Shown: positions 35,731-44,964 of the stretch, in pieces
Position numbering within the stretch: position 1 is the stretch's first letter
Layout of the letters: the number at the start of each line of letters is the position of its first letter
Origin: Intestinibaculum porci
Lineage (GTDB): Bacteria; Bacillota_I; Bacilli_A; Erysipelotrichales; Coprobacillaceae
Assembly (NCBI RefSeq): GCF_003925875.1
Contig: NZ_AP019309.1
Coordinates: forward strand, 1,488,001-1,552,000
Length of the DNA: 64,000 nucleotides
Reading direction: 5' to 3'
Program-made: the position numbers and the translations under genes
Notes under the pieces: model-generated
Told to the model about the DNA's origin: nothing
Database searches by the model: none
The model's input: only the letters and a program-made list of their open reading frames with translations

Positions 35731-36525
35731 ATGGCTAAAATGAGAATATCACCGGAATTGAAAAAACTGATCGAAAAATACCGCTGCGTAAAAGATACGG
35801 AAGGAATGTCTCCTGCTAAGGTATATAAGCTGGTGGGAGAAAATGAAAACCTATATTTAAAAATGACGGACAGCCGGTATAAAGGGACCACCTATGATGT
35901 GGAACGGGAAAAGGACATGATGCTATGGCTGGAAGGAAAGCTGCCTGTTCCAAAGGTCCTGCACTTTGAACGGCATGATGGCTGGAGCAATCTGCTCATG
36001 AGTGAGGCCGATGGCGTCCTTTGCTCGGAAGAGTATGAAGATGAACAAAGCCCTGAAAAGATTATCGAGCTGTATGCGGAGTGCATCAGGCTCTTTCACT
36101 CCATCGACATATCGGATTGTCCCTATACGAATAGCTTAGACAGCCGCTTAGCCGAATTGGATTACTTACTGAATAACGATCTGGCCGATGTGGATTGCGA
36201 AAACTGGGAAGAAGACACTCCATTTAAAGATCCGCGCGAGCTGTATGATTTTTTAAAGACGGAAAAGCCCGAAGAGGAACTTGTCTTTTCCCACGGCGAC
36301 CTGGGAGACAGCAACATCTTTGTGAAAGATGGCAAAGTAAGTAGCTTTATTGATCTTGGGAGAAGCGGCAGGGCGGACAAGTGGTATGACATTGCCTTCT
36401 GCGTCCGGTCGATCAGGGAGGATATCGGGGAAGAACAGTATGTCGAGCTATTTTTTGACTTACTGGGGATCAAGCCTGATTGGGAGAAAATAAAATATTA
36501 TATTTTACTGGATGAATTGTTTTAG
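35731..36525 (+). CDS. aph(3')-IIIa: Aminoglycoside 3'-phosphotransferase APH(3')-IIIa
   Basis: 264 residues, full length, starting MAKMRISPELKKLIEKYRC. Catalytic HGDLGDSN and metal-binding IDLGRSGRAD are intact. Phosphorylates kanamycin, neomycin and related drugs. Completes the ant(6)-Ia/sat4/aph(3')-IIIa cluster. Confidence 0.97.
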   Translation: MAKMRISPELKKLIEKYRCVKDTEGMSPAKVYKLVGENENLYLKMTDSRYKGTTYDVEREKDMMLWLEGKLPVPKVLHFERHDGWSNLLMSEADGVLCSEEYEDEQSPEKIIELYAECIRLFHSIDISDCPYTNSLDSRLAELDYLLNNDLADVDCENWEEDTPFKDPRELYDFLKTEKPEEELVFSHGDLGDSNIFVKDGKVSSFIDLGRSGRADKWYDIAFCVRSIREDIGEEQYVELFFDLLGIKPDWEKIKYYILLDELF

Positions 36526-36534
36526 TACCTAGAT

Positions 36535-36584
36535 TTAGATGTCTAAAAAGCTTTAACTACAAGCTTTTTAGACATCTAATCTTT
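36535..36584 (+). terminator. Long hairpin after aph(3')-IIIa
   Basis: A 19-nt perfect inverted repeat, 36535-36553 with 36561-36579, loop TAACTAC, followed by TCTTTTCT. Strong terminator-like structure carried with the resistance cluster. Confidence 0.75.
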
Positions 36585-36800
36585 TCTGAAGTACATCCGC
36601 AACTGTCCATACTCTGATGTTTTATATCTTTTCTAAAAGTTCGCTAGATAGAGTTCTATATTAGAGATGTAAAGAGTTTTGGTGAAGAGGTTTGTGAGTA
36701 TGGCTTTTATAACCAGGGTGCAATGAGAAGCACTAACAGCAGCTAGCTTAAGAACGCATAGGATATACTTTTTATGGAAGTCACAGAGGAGGAATAAAAT
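36585..36800 (+). other. Spacer after the resistance cluster
   Basis: No supported gene. An AGAGGAGGAA ribosome-binding site at its end serves the following regulator pseudogene, which starts at the TTG at 36801. Confidence 0.5.
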
Positions 36801-37753
36801 TTGAACAGGATTAACAGAGTAACCTCTATTCTTATTCAGCTGCAATCAAAAAAAATAATTCCTGCCAAAGAAATTGCACAGCGATTTAATATAAGCTTAA
36901 GGACAGTTTACAGAGATATCCGGACACTTGAAGAAGCCGGAATACCAATTGGATCTGAGGCCGGAAAAGGATATTTTCTTGTAGAGGGCTTCCTACTTCC
37001 GCCGGTAATGTTTACAGCGGCGGAAGTGGGTGCATTGATTACAGCAGGGAAATTTTTAAATTGCCATGGAGATGAATCATTTATAAAGGATTTTGATTCA
37101 GCTATGTATAAAATCAAATCTATTTTGAAGCATGGTGAAAAAAACTATGCACAGGAGTTGGAGAACAGTATTAACGTGTACAGCACATCTGGACAGAAAA
37201 ATACATTGGCGGATAACGTTATTGCAGCAATTCAGACTGCAATCTGCAATAAAAGGGTAATATCAATTCAATATCCTGCATCAGGAGGGCAAGAACCGGA
37301 AAGCAGAATGATAGAGCCTATATCACTGGGGTTTTATGAACAGAACTGGTACTTAATCGGTTTTGCAGGCTAAGAAATGAATATAGGAATTTTCGTGTGG
37401 ATCGGATTAAAAGCATTTGCATAGAAGAAGAGCTCTGTCAAAGCCATGATGGCTCTTTGGAACAAATATTAAAACAAATGCTTTCATATAAAAAACTATA
37501 TAATGTAATTCTTAGAGCTGAAAAAGGGGAGACATACAATTCTATCAAGAACAGGTATTCTCTCGGATTCCTTGAAGAAACCGATTTGGGAAGTAAAATG
37601 GAAATCGAATTCCAGACAGATTCCTTTGAGATATTGAGCAAGCAGCTGATTGAATATGGATCAGGCATTGAAATAGTCCAACCTGATGAATTAAAATGCA
37701 TAACCCGTAAACACCTGGCACAAATTACGAATCACTGCCTAAACTTGATTTAG
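36801..37753 (+). pseudogene. YafY-type HTH/WYL-domain regulator, frameshifted
   Basis: The 5' frame gives an HTH_11 domain (NRINRVTSILIQLQSKK, FNISLRTVYRDIRTLEEAG) and the first part of a WYL domain ending NWYLIGFAG. The reading then stops at 37373. One frame over it continues CRLRNEYRNFRVDRIKSICI to 37753, so a single-base loss near the TTTTGC at 37363 broke the gene. Full length would be about 317 residues, normal for the family. It precedes a RibD-like reductase gene it may once have regulated. Confidence 0.8.
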
Positions 37754-37863
37754 AGAAAGCGATTGGTCTGTTATGTATTTTTTGTAAGGTTTCATATCCC
37801 CTGCTGACATACAGCTGTCAGTGTATTATGATATTCTACTATCAAAAAGGAGGATTGAAAAAT

Positions 37864-38523
37864 ATGAAACCAAAGATAATTATGCATACACAAATTAGCC
37901 TTGATGGCCGCATTAAAGGCTTTGATAATCCGGAAGTTTACTACCAGGTTGCCGGGGGAATTCATTCGGATGCGGTGCTGTTTGGGTCCAATACTGTTTT
38001 TACTGCATTTGAAAAATATCCTGCTGAAACAGAGGCTGATTTTGAGAAAATCATAACAAGCCCGGAGGACCCCAGACCAATAGGAGTCATACCTGACAGC
38101 AGAGGTATCTTGAGAAGTCTTCATTGCTTAAGAAATCTTGGATATCTGAAGGAAATTGTCATTCTGGTATCAACTGCCACTCCGAAGGAATATTTGAATT
38201 ATTTGGAGGAAAGGCATTACCCATATATTGTGTCAGGAAATGATCATGTGGACTATGAAAAAGCCTTTCAGATCCTGCATGAGCAATATGGGTGTAAATA
38301 CATGCGGACAGACAGTGGCGGTGGATTAACCAACAAATTATTAGAAAACGGACTTATTGATGAAATCAGTCTTGTGATATCACCATGTTTTGTAGGTAAT
38401 AAAGAAAAACAACTATTTGATAACCTTCTGTTATCTGAAAAAGTTAATTTGGAATTGCAGGGAACAGAGAATGCAGAACATGGCTGTCTGTCATTGCGCT
38501 ATGCTGTGAAAAATAAGGATTAG
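37864..38523 (+). CDS. RibD C-terminal/dihydrofolate-reductase-family protein
   Basis: 219 residues from the ATG at 37864 (AAAGGAGG upstream). Starts KPKIIMHTQISLDGRIKGFD, with DAVLFGSNT and KYMRTDSGGGLTNKLLENGLIDEISLVISP, typical of the RibD_C family of NADPH reductases. Such genes often follow YafY/WYL regulators, as here. Not a proven trimethoprim-resistance enzyme. Confidence 0.8.
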   Translation: MKPKIIMHTQISLDGRIKGFDNPEVYYQVAGGIHSDAVLFGSNTVFTAFEKYPAETEADFEKIITSPEDPRPIGVIPDSRGILRSLHCLRNLGYLKEIVILVSTATPKEYLNYLEERHYPYIVSGNDHVDYEKAFQILHEQYGCKYMRTDSGGGLTNKLLENGLIDEISLVISPCFVGNKEKQLFDNLLLSEKVNLELQGTENAEHGCLSLRYAVKNKD

Positions 38524-38639
38524 TGCAGCATACTTTAAAAAGTGTCTGTTGGGACAGTGTCCTAAAGGAAGCATAAGCTCATGGCTAGCGGCGGTGTTAA
38601 AGTAACGGCACTCGGCCCCAATATATAGTTGATATGCCC

Positions 38640-38770
38640 CTAAGCCTTTGAGGGCAAGGCGGTCAACCGCGCCTTTTCCGGTCCGCATACAGTCGTTCAA
38701 TGAGGGTATCAAGCTCGGCAATGCGGCGGTGCTTCTCGGTGGTTCGTTTCTTCGCCGCCGTTTTCGGCTA
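38640..38770 (-). pseudogene. Fragment of a serine recombinase (coiled-coil tail region)
   Basis: On the minus strand, around 38760-38690, a frame reads TTEKHRRIAELDTLIERLYADR, the repeat seen in the C-terminal helical region of Tn4451/TnpX-like large serine recombinases. GC-rich compared with the flanks. Only a scrap remains, and nothing else is supported in 38524-38896. Confidence 0.5.
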
Positions 38771-38896
38771 ATTCTAATTGATCCGAACTGTAAGGATAAG
38801 CAATTATCCGGGGCTAGTTAAGTATCTTAGAGAGGAAGATAAAGATAAGTAAACCAATTTTAAAGTTGTACCGAATAAAGCCTTCAAGAGGACAAC

Positions 38897-39481
38897 ATGG
38901 TCTTTTGTGGACACTGCGAAGATATTTACAGAAGAGTCTACTGGAACAACAGAGGCAAGAAGAAATATGTATGGAGATGCGTATCCAGGGTGCTAAAGAA
39001 AAACAGTGGGATTGATTGCCCTGCAAGAACCATAGAAGAAACGGTTCTTCACGAGGCAGTTGTTACGGCAGTCAACGATGCCTTTGCACAGAAGAACACA
39101 GTGATACCACTTCTGAAACAGAACATCGAAGAAGTTATAAACGATGATTTGGAAGAAAAGATAAAGGATATCGACAAGCAGTTGGCAGAGCTTCAGATAG
39201 AACTGATCAATGTTTCCGGTGATGAGCTTGCCGTTGAGAGGTTAGGGACAGAGATAGTAGACCTTCGTGAAGAACGACAGGATATTCTGACGGCGGCAGC
39301 AGAGAGAAAAGACCTGCAGTTACGAATGCAGGAACTGATAGATTTCCTGGATGAACAGCACACCGCGATTACAGAATACAGTGAGACACTTACAAGAAGG
39401 CTAGTAGAAAAGGTCACAATTCTTGATGAGAAGATAGTAGTAACCCTTAAATCGGGAATGGAAATGGAAGTTGAAGCATAG
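38897..39481 (+). pseudogene. Large serine recombinase, 3' part only
   Basis: 194 residues: a zinc ribbon CGHCEDIYRRVYWNNRGKKKYVWRC followed by a long coiled coil (EEKIKDIDKQLAELQIELINV to about 150) and a beta-rich end KVTILDEKIVVTLKSGMEMEV. These are the recombinase zinc-ribbon and coiled-coil regions; the N-terminal catalytic resolvase domain (about 250-300 residues) is absent. Probably a remnant of the recombinase that moved part of the island. Confidence 0.75.
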
Positions 39482-39493
39482 AACAGATAAAGG

Positions 39494-39522
39494 CACCTTG
39501 CAGAAATGCAGGGTGTTTTTTC
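39494..39522 (+). terminator. Terminator after the recombinase remnant
   Basis: CACCTTGCA (39494-39502) pairs with TGCAGGGTG (39507-39515), one G-T pair, then T6. Confidence 0.75.
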
Positions 39523-39607
39523 GTTCATAGTTTGTTAATGAAACACTTGCATCGGTATGATATAATGGTTAAGAGAACAGAAAACTTGAATTTGTGGAGA
39601 TGATAAG

Positions 39608-40102
39608 ATGGTCAATATTACAGATGTAAAACAGATTCTTCAACTCGCGATAGATGCCGAGATTAAAGTCTTTCTTGATGGTGGCTGGGGGGTAGATGCG
39701 TTGCTTGGACATCAGTCAAGAGTCCATAACGATATTGATATTTTTGTAGAAAAGAAAGATTATCAGAACTTTATAGAGATAATGAAAGCTAATGACTTTT
39801 ATGAGATTAAGATGGAATATACAACATTGAACCATACTGTATGGAAAGATGCGAAAAACAGGATTGTTGATTTGCATTGTTTTGAATATACGGGCGAAGG
39901 TGAAATTCTTTATGAGGGGGATAACTTTCCGGTAGAAACTTTTTCTGGTAAAGGAAAAATTGAGGAGATAGAGGTTTCTTGTATTGAACCATATAGTCAA
40001 GTAATGTTCCATTTGGGATATGAATTTGATGAAAATGATGTACATGATGTGAAGCTATTGTGTGAGACATTTCATATCGAAATTCCAAATGAGTATAGAT
40101 AA
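39608..40102 (+). CDS. lnu(C): Lincosamide nucleotidyltransferase Lnu(C)
   Basis: 164 residues, full length, starting MVNITDVKQILQLA. The nucleotidyltransferase motif FLDGGWGVDALL and NDIDIFV acidic pair are intact. Adenylylates lincomycin/clindamycin. Differs at several residues from the Lnu(C) sequence I recall (for example LGHQSRVHNDID), so it is a variant. It is the second resistance block of the island, with its own promoter region after the recombinase terminator. Confidence 0.92.
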   Translation: MVNITDVKQILQLAIDAEIKVFLDGGWGVDALLGHQSRVHNDIDIFVEKKDYQNFIEIMKANDFYEIKMEYTTLNHTVWKDAKNRIVDLHCFEYTGEGEILYEGDNFPVETFSGKGKIEEIEVSCIEPYSQVMFHLGYEFDENDVHDVKLLCETFHIEIPNEYR

Positions 40103-40132
40103 CTGTAAATTCAAATTTGTAGAGGTTATATT

Positions 40133-40561
40133 GTGATAAGAGCAGTCAAGGAAAATGATTTATCTGCTGTTATGCAGATATGGCTTGATATAAACATTAA
40201 AGCACATAGTTTCATATCAAAGCACTATTGGATGGATAATTATGATATGGTAAAAAAGATTCTTCCACAAGCAGAAATATATGTGTATGAAAACAATGGC
40301 ACAAAAGAAATAGAAGGCTTTATTGGATTGACAGATAATTATATTGCGGGATTATTCGTAAAAGAAGATATGCAGTCGAAAGGCATTGGGAAACAACTAT
40401 TGAATTATGCAAAAGGCATTAAATCCAATATGTATTTGAGCGTTTATAATAAGAATATCCGTGCAATTCAATTTTATCAGAGAGAACAATTTGTAGTTCA
40501 ATCAGAAAACACGGATGATAATACCAACGAAAAAGAGTTGGTTCTGGCTTGGAGCCGATAG
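40133..40561 (+). CDS. GNAT family N-acetyltransferase
   Basis: 142 residues. IRAVKENDLSAVMQIWLDI start and VKEDMQSKGIGKQLLNYAKG acetyl-CoA loop, then YNKNIRAIQFYQREQFV. YjaB-like subgroup; substrate unknown. GTG start at 40133, 30 nt after lnu(C), probably co-transcribed. Confidence 0.8.
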   Translation: MIRAVKENDLSAVMQIWLDINIKAHSFISKHYWMDNYDMVKKILPQAEIYVYENNGTKEIEGFIGLTDNYIAGLFVKEDMQSKGIGKQLLNYAKGIKSNMYLSVYNKNIRAIQFYQREQFVVQSENTDDNTNEKELVLAWSR

Positions 40562-40703
40562 ACAAATTCCAATTTATAGGGATGAGAAATTGATTATTAA
40601 ATTAGGGGGCAGTATAATATGGATATGTTTCCGACAACAGGGAGAGTTGATATGTTTCCGTCAACTAGCAAAAGGCTATGACATCAATCCTATAAACTCG
40701 ACC

Positions 40704-40736
40704 CACGTTGAGACGGTCGTTTTGATGTCGAGAAAA
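40704..40736 (+). repeat. attR: second copy of the rlmCD 3' end
   Basis: Begins CACGTTGAGACGGTCGTTTTG and encodes THVETVVLMSRK with a stop. It is preceded by a few codons (LAKGYDINPIN) of foreign origin. It marks the right border of the island. Confidence 0.75.
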
Positions 40737-40739
40737 TAA

Positions 40740-40978
40740 TAGGATCCAATAGTCGACTTAGTTGGGAATCGTATTTTTGGTGTACAAGGAAACCCCGTCG
40801 CCTGAAGATAGAGCTGTTTACCATTATGATTACATATAATATATTTTTACTGTTATACGGTTTTATATTAAAAATGTAAATTTATTATTAAAAAACAGAT
40901 GGGTAATCATTAAGATTTATAAATTGTATTGCTTTTGTACGCACAAACAAGTAAATATGATAAGAAAATAAGTGAAAG
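40740..40978 (+). other. AT-rich spacer, no gene
   Basis: No supported ORF. Promoter-like AT-rich stretches (TATAATATATTTTTAC near 40838) may drive the following toxin-antitoxin pair. Confidence 0.45.
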
Positions 40979-40990
40979 GTGGTGCTTTAT

Positions 40991-41299
40991 ATGGCAGCAA
41001 AATCAGCGAATCTTTATGCTCGTATTGAACCGGAGGTAAAAGCAAAGGCAGAAGGCATTTTGTCTGCACTTGGTATTCCTGCATCCAATGCTATCAATAT
41101 GTTTTATAAACAGATAATTTTTCATAGAGGACTTCCTTTTGAAGTGAAAATTCCATCTTCTCGTCCTGTAGATATGTCCGTTTTATCAGAAGCAGAACTG
41201 AATGTAGAGCTTGAGAAAGGATATGCGGATATCAAAGCAGGAAAAACAAGAGAAGCAAGTGTGGTTTTTGCAGACATCCGTAAGGATTATAATTTGTGA
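40991..41299 (+). CDS. RelB/DinJ family antitoxin
   Basis: 102 residues from the ATG at 40991 (AAAGGTGGTG upstream). An N-terminal ribbon-helix-helix (ANLYARIEPEVKAKAEGILSALGIPASNAINMFYKQI) binds DNA and the operator; the C-terminal half wraps the toxin. It overlaps the toxin gene by 4 nt. Confidence 0.88.
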   Translation: MAAKSANLYARIEPEVKAKAEGILSALGIPASNAINMFYKQIIFHRGLPFEVKIPSSRPVDMSVLSEAELNVELEKGYADIKAGKTREASVVFADIRKDYNL

Positions 41300-41601
41300 T
41301 ATACGCTATCAAAATTACATCTCAGGCAGATAACGATATTCGTAATATCTATGAATATATTGCTTACGAACTGCAGTCACCGGAGCATGCCAGTGCTCAG
41401 CTGAACAGAATCGAAAAGTGTATTATGAGTCTTGACGATTTGCCAGAACGCTATCGTTTTTATGATAGAGAACCGTGGAAAAGTCAAAGACTTCATATTG
41501 CTTTGGTAGATAATTATTGCGTTCTATATACTATAGATAATGATAATAAAACAGTTTACATCATGCGAGTGATGTATAGCAGTCGTGATATTGATGTTTA
41601 G
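41296..41601 (+). CDS. RelE/ParE family toxin
   Basis: 101 residues from a GTG start overlapping the antitoxin stop. YAIKITSQADNDIRNIYEYIAYEL and LHIALVDNYCVLYTIDNDNKTVYIMRVMYSSRD match the ParE/RelE plasmid-stabilisation fold. Whether it cleaves mRNA or inhibits gyrase cannot be told from sequence alone. The pair may stabilise the neighbouring island. Confidence 0.87.
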   Translation: MIYAIKITSQADNDIRNIYEYIAYELQSPEHASAQLNRIEKCIMSLDDLPERYRFYDREPWKSQRLHIALVDNYCVLYTIDNDNKTVYIMRVMYSSRDIDV

Positions 41602-41636
41602 CTTGATAATTACACGAAATACGAAGAATAGTGTAA

Positions 41637-41957
41637 ATCGGTGAATCTGGCGATATCGGCGCATTGATCCTAAATCACATTCAGGGTGACGGATACCCTT
41701 TGGTGCATTGCACTAAAACTGGTGATGCTTCAAAAATTGCGGTCATTCATCTGCTTGCGACCGCTCCAAAGTATCAAGGTCAGGGCATTGGGAGAAAGAT
41801 GCTGGAAGAAGCCGTCGCAATTTGCAGGGCTGAAAATGACATTTCTATCCGTTTGGATACTCTTCCATGGAATGTACCTGGGAAGAAGTTATACGAAGGA
41901 TTCGGTTTTAAATATATTGTGGACCCGCAGAGTGTGCAATTTACTTTTAGCTCGTAA
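41637..41957 (+). pseudogene. GNAT acetyltransferase, 5' truncated
   Basis: The frame opens after a stop at 41634 with GESGDIGALILNHIQGDGY and runs through VIHLLATAPKYQGQGIGRKMLEEAV and KKLYEGFGFKY to a stop. The acetyl-CoA loop is present but the first 50-60 residues of a normal GNAT are gone and no ribosome-binding site fits. Remnant. Confidence 0.65.
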
Positions 41958-41996
41958 ACCGCAAATTGAAACAACTTAATAGCAAGCTAATAATAT

Positions 41997-42055
41997 AAAA
42001 AGGTTATCATTCATGCGGTTAGATACCGCAGATTGTGATAACCTTTAATCATTTC
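41997..42055 (+). terminator. Hairpin terminator with long branched loop
   Basis: AAAGGTTATCA pairs with TGATAACCTTT, enclosing a small inner GCGGT/ACCGC hairpin, followed by AATC. Confidence 0.55.
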
Positions 42056-42603
42056 GCTATGATATGTGATAGAATAAACATATCAATTTTTTAGGAAGGC
42101 ACAGATCCTCAAAGCCCATGAGTTTGGCCGCTCAACTTTGAAGATCTAGCACATGCTCATGCTACAGGAAAATAAGATTTTATTCAAGTTCTATATTCAA
42201 ATTCTTAAAAATAAATCATTTAATCTTCTGAATGCTGGTATTTTAATGTCCAATCTGTTTGAGAACTTGTGGTCTTTATCATAGGATTTATTGTACTTAA
42301 GAGAAGCCTGGAAAGATTCAATACACATGGGAATAATGAGTATTCCCTTTCAGTTTTTGCTTAAACGATTAGGCAGCTTCTTTATGAATAAGCCTTGATA
42401 AATCTGTGCAAGTTTTAAAGGTAAAGATAGAACAGTTGAAAACTAGGTTCATGAGGCTTCTAAAGAAAGGTGATATCAACTCATCAGTATGGCGATAATC
42501 ATTTTGGTATTAAGTTGTTATTATTTATGGCTGATCCTTCAGATCAAATTGCACACTTTACGTCTTCAAAGTATAATGATTTCGTTGAGAGGAAGCGTAT
42601 ATA
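42056..42603. other. Degraded region without an intact gene
   Basis: Nothing intact. On the minus strand 42349-42197 an open frame reads ILIIPMCIESFQASLKYNKS followed by RLDIKIPAFRRLNDLFLRI and a stop, which looks like the end of a lost gene. Other frames are broken. Probably decayed mobile or accessory DNA. Confidence 0.4.
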
Positions 42604-43092
42604 ATGAACATAAAATTAAGAGCTTATCAAAATGAAGATGTGAAGGATGTGATGGATATCTGGAATCAGGTAGTGGAAGACGGTGTTGCCTTTCCGCAGG
42701 ATCACCCCTTAACATTAGCAGAGGCACAAGATTTCTTTAATAGCCAAACTTATTCGGGCGTCGCTGTTAACCAGAATAATGAAATTGTTGGTATGTATAT
42801 ACTGCATCCCAATAATGTGGGAAGATGCGGTCATATCTGTAATGCCTCTTATGCCGTGAAACAAGATTGTCGAGGTATGCATATTGGGGAAAAGCTTGTG
42901 AAAGACTGCCTTATCAAAGCGCATGAGAAAGGTTTTCGAATTTTACAGTTTAACGCTGTTGTGGCAAGCAATAAACATGCCATTCATCTTTATGAACGTT
43001 TAGGGTTTACGAGAATCGGCAGCGTTCCTGAAGGGTTTCATATGCAGGATGGATCCTATGAGGATATTATTCTTTTTTATCATACTGTATAA
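42604..43092 (+). CDS. GNAT family N-acetyltransferase
   Basis: 162 residues. IKLRAYQNEDVKDVMDIWNQVV, the acetyl-CoA loop QDCRGMHIGEKLVKDCL and ASNKHAIHLYERLGFTRIG are typical GNAT. GAGGAAG precedes the ATG. Substrate unknown. Confidence 0.85.
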   Translation: MNIKLRAYQNEDVKDVMDIWNQVVEDGVAFPQDHPLTLAEAQDFFNSQTYSGVAVNQNNEIVGMYILHPNNVGRCGHICNASYAVKQDCRGMHIGEKLVKDCLIKAHEKGFRILQFNAVVASNKHAIHLYERLGFTRIGSVPEGFHMQDGSYEDIILFYHTV

Positions 43093-43099
43093 TAATGGA

Positions 43100-43128
43100 T
43101 GATCGATGCTAAGCATTGATCTTTTTTG
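43100..43128 (+). terminator. Terminator
   Basis: GATCGATGCT and AGCATTGATC pair (one G-T), followed by T6. Confidence 0.75.
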
Positions 43129-43336
43129 TCATCTCATTGAAATAATAAGGATAAGAAAGAATCAGTATAACTTCAATTTATTATCGATTGCATTTTGCGT
43201 CATATATTTGTCGTATAATGCAAAAACAGCTTTGAAAGAGGGTGTACTTATCGCTTTTTTACAGGTATAATGTCACCATATTCAATTGCTTTTTAGAGAA
43301 AATTTGGGATTCTATTTCGTATCTGGAGGACAGGGT

Positions 43337-44488
43337 ATGTCAACATCTATGGCACAGACTTTTAGTCAAGCATATCAACCGTTTTATATTGCTATTTTGC
43401 TTGTTTGTTTGGTTATTTCATCAGAAGTTTATGGCCGTATTCAGCGCAGTATTGGCCGTGAATCAGAGAATACGGCTTTTAAAAAGATCATCTTTACATA
43501 CGTTATTTATATCATTAATGATCTGTTATGGATTTATATTTTACCAAAGCCAGGTCATACAACTTTTGCGCGAGTTTTAGAATTTAGTGAAGCAGGAATT
43601 TTATCTGTTTTTACCTTTTTGTGGTTTGGATTTGCCGAGTATTACATTGATGGTTTTACTGATAAGATGGGAAAAATTAAACATATCTTTTATCTTCCTG
43701 TCATCATTGCCATAATCAATGCTGCGGTGTTTATTTTAAATCGGGTGGGGATTCTTGGGGTGTCGCTATGGCCGGCATCTTATATTTACATGATCAATTC
43801 ACCCATTGATTTTTTCTATTTGTTTTTTGCATTTGCGCATACAATGTATAAAATGCATCAGGAAAAAAGGCCTAACAGACAGTTACATGAACGTGTCATT
43901 ATGGAATGTATGCTTTATCCCGCTATAGGTGCCATTGCTAGTTTGTTTATTTACTATGTACCTTTTATTATTTTAGGAATTCTTCCTTCTATCATAAAAG
44001 TATTAATAGAAATGCAGAATGCACATATTTATACGGATGCTTTAACCGGGATCAATAACCGTTATCGCGTGAGTGAATATTTAGAGCGGGAATGGGAGAA
44101 CTGTTCTGTCGACCATCCTATTTATATCTATTTAATTGATATTAATAAATTCAAATCTATTAATGACAAATATGGGCATTTAGTCGGTGATCAAGCTTTA
44201 GTTACGTTAGCTGAAACCCTTAAAAAGATTGCCTCAGAAGGGATTGTCATTGGGCGCTTTGGCGGTGATGAGTTTATATTAGTGGATTCGTTAAATCACG
44301 ATCCAGAAGCAGTCAAGAAGGAAATTCGCATAGCCCTGCAGGAAGCTGCGAGACAAAAGAATTTTGCCTTTGATCTGACAATTTCAATTGGTTATGCGAA
44401 ATGCACTAATGCGAAGTCCAAAGTCACTGATATTGTAGCACGCGCTGATGATGCGCTTTATCAGGATAAGAAACGTACACATAAATAG
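43337..44488 (+). CDS. Membrane-bound GGDEF diguanylate cyclase
   Basis: 383 residues from the ATG at 43337, which has TGGAGG 7 nt upstream; the frame from 43286 has no site. Residues 1-210 hold six or so hydrophobic helices; residues 225-380 form a GGDEF domain with the motif GGDEF at 309-313. No RxxD inhibitory site precedes it, so product feedback is unlikely. It makes cyclic di-GMP. A paralogue starts 25 nt downstream but is broken. Confidence 0.88.
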   Translation: MSTSMAQTFSQAYQPFYIAILLVCLVISSEVYGRIQRSIGRESENTAFKKIIFTYVIYIINDLLWIYILPKPGHTTFARVLEFSEAGILSVFTFLWFGFAEYYIDGFTDKMGKIKHIFYLPVIIAIINAAVFILNRVGILGVSLWPASYIYMINSPIDFFYLFFAFAHTMYKMHQEKRPNRQLHERVIMECMLYPAIGAIASLFIYYVPFIILGILPSIIKVLIEMQNAHIYTDALTGINNRYRVSEYLEREWENCSVDHPIYIYLIDINKFKSINDKYGHLVGDQALVTLAETLKKIASEGIVIGRFGGDEFILVDSLNHDPEAVKKEIRIALQEAARQKNFAFDLTISIGYAKCTNAKSKVTDIVARADDALYQDKKRTHK

Positions 44489-44513
44489 TACGCTGCATCG
44501 GGGAGGGAAATAT

Positions 44514-44880
44514 ATGACAGAGAGATCAATCCAGTCTATTTTCAGTGGGGCCTATCAGCCGTTATATATCTCTTTACTATCTGTTTGTTTAATTATTGCG
44601 ATTGAAGTCTATCATAAAATCCATAGTAATATTGGTCGAAAGTCGGAAAATGCGGCTTTTCATAAAGTGATTATCAGTTATCTTGCTTATATTATTGTGG
44701 ACTTACTTTGGATCATGACTTATACGCATGAAGATTTCGTCGTATTTAGTAAAACGATGGAGTATATTGAAACAGCCATTTTAGCCAACTTTGCCTATTT
44801 CTGGTTTGAGTTTGCGGAATACTATATTGATGGTTTTCCTATCAAAAAAGGGCGCGTTCATATGCTCTTTAGATTTAAAA
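44514..44880 (+). pseudogene. N-terminal stump of a second, paralogous diguanylate cyclase
   Basis: GGGAGGG precedes the ATG. The product SIQSIFSGAYQPLYISLLSV and SNIGRKSENAAFHKVIISYL closely parallels the intact upstream cyclase (TFSQAYQPFYIAILLV, SIGRESENTAFKKIIFTYV), so this is a tandem duplicate. It is cut at about residue 122 by the two-transposase element; the GGDEF part is nowhere in the window. Confidence 0.85.
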
Positions 44881-44943
44881 TGGTACCATAGAAAGGAACA
44901 TTACATTGACAGTAATGTCACCTAACCTATGGTGCCATTTTTT
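44881..44943 (+). terminator. Left-end hairpin with T-run, shielding the element
   Basis: TGGTACCATAG (44881-44891) pairs with CTATGGTGCCA (44927-44937), enclosing an inner ACATTAC/GTAATGT hairpin, followed by T6. It would stop transcripts entering from the disrupted cyclase gene. Confidence 0.6.
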
Positions 44944-44964
44944 GTAATGAAGGTAATAATTGTT

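Larger units (their letters stand above)
32500..40703. mobile_element. Resistance genomic island integrated at the 3' end of rlmCD
   Basis: About 8.2 kb between two copies of the rlmCD end. Gene content: ant(6)-Ia, sat4, aph(3')-IIIa, lnu(C), a broken WYL regulator, a RibD-like reductase, recombinase fragments. Codon use (many ATA, AGA, AGG) differs from the chromosome. No intact integrase is inside; only 5'-truncated or fragmentary serine recombinase pieces remain, so it is probably immobile. Confidence 0.8.

Noticed and set aside
40515..40739. 74-codon frame ending at attR
   Set aside because: It joins the end of the GNAT gene in another frame to the rlmCD end copy; a read-through artefact, useful only because its last codons reveal attR.
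43242..43580. 112-codon plus-strand frame overlapping the diguanylate cyclase start
   Set aside because: No ribosome-binding site and it overlaps the membrane-helix coding part of the cyclase in another frame.
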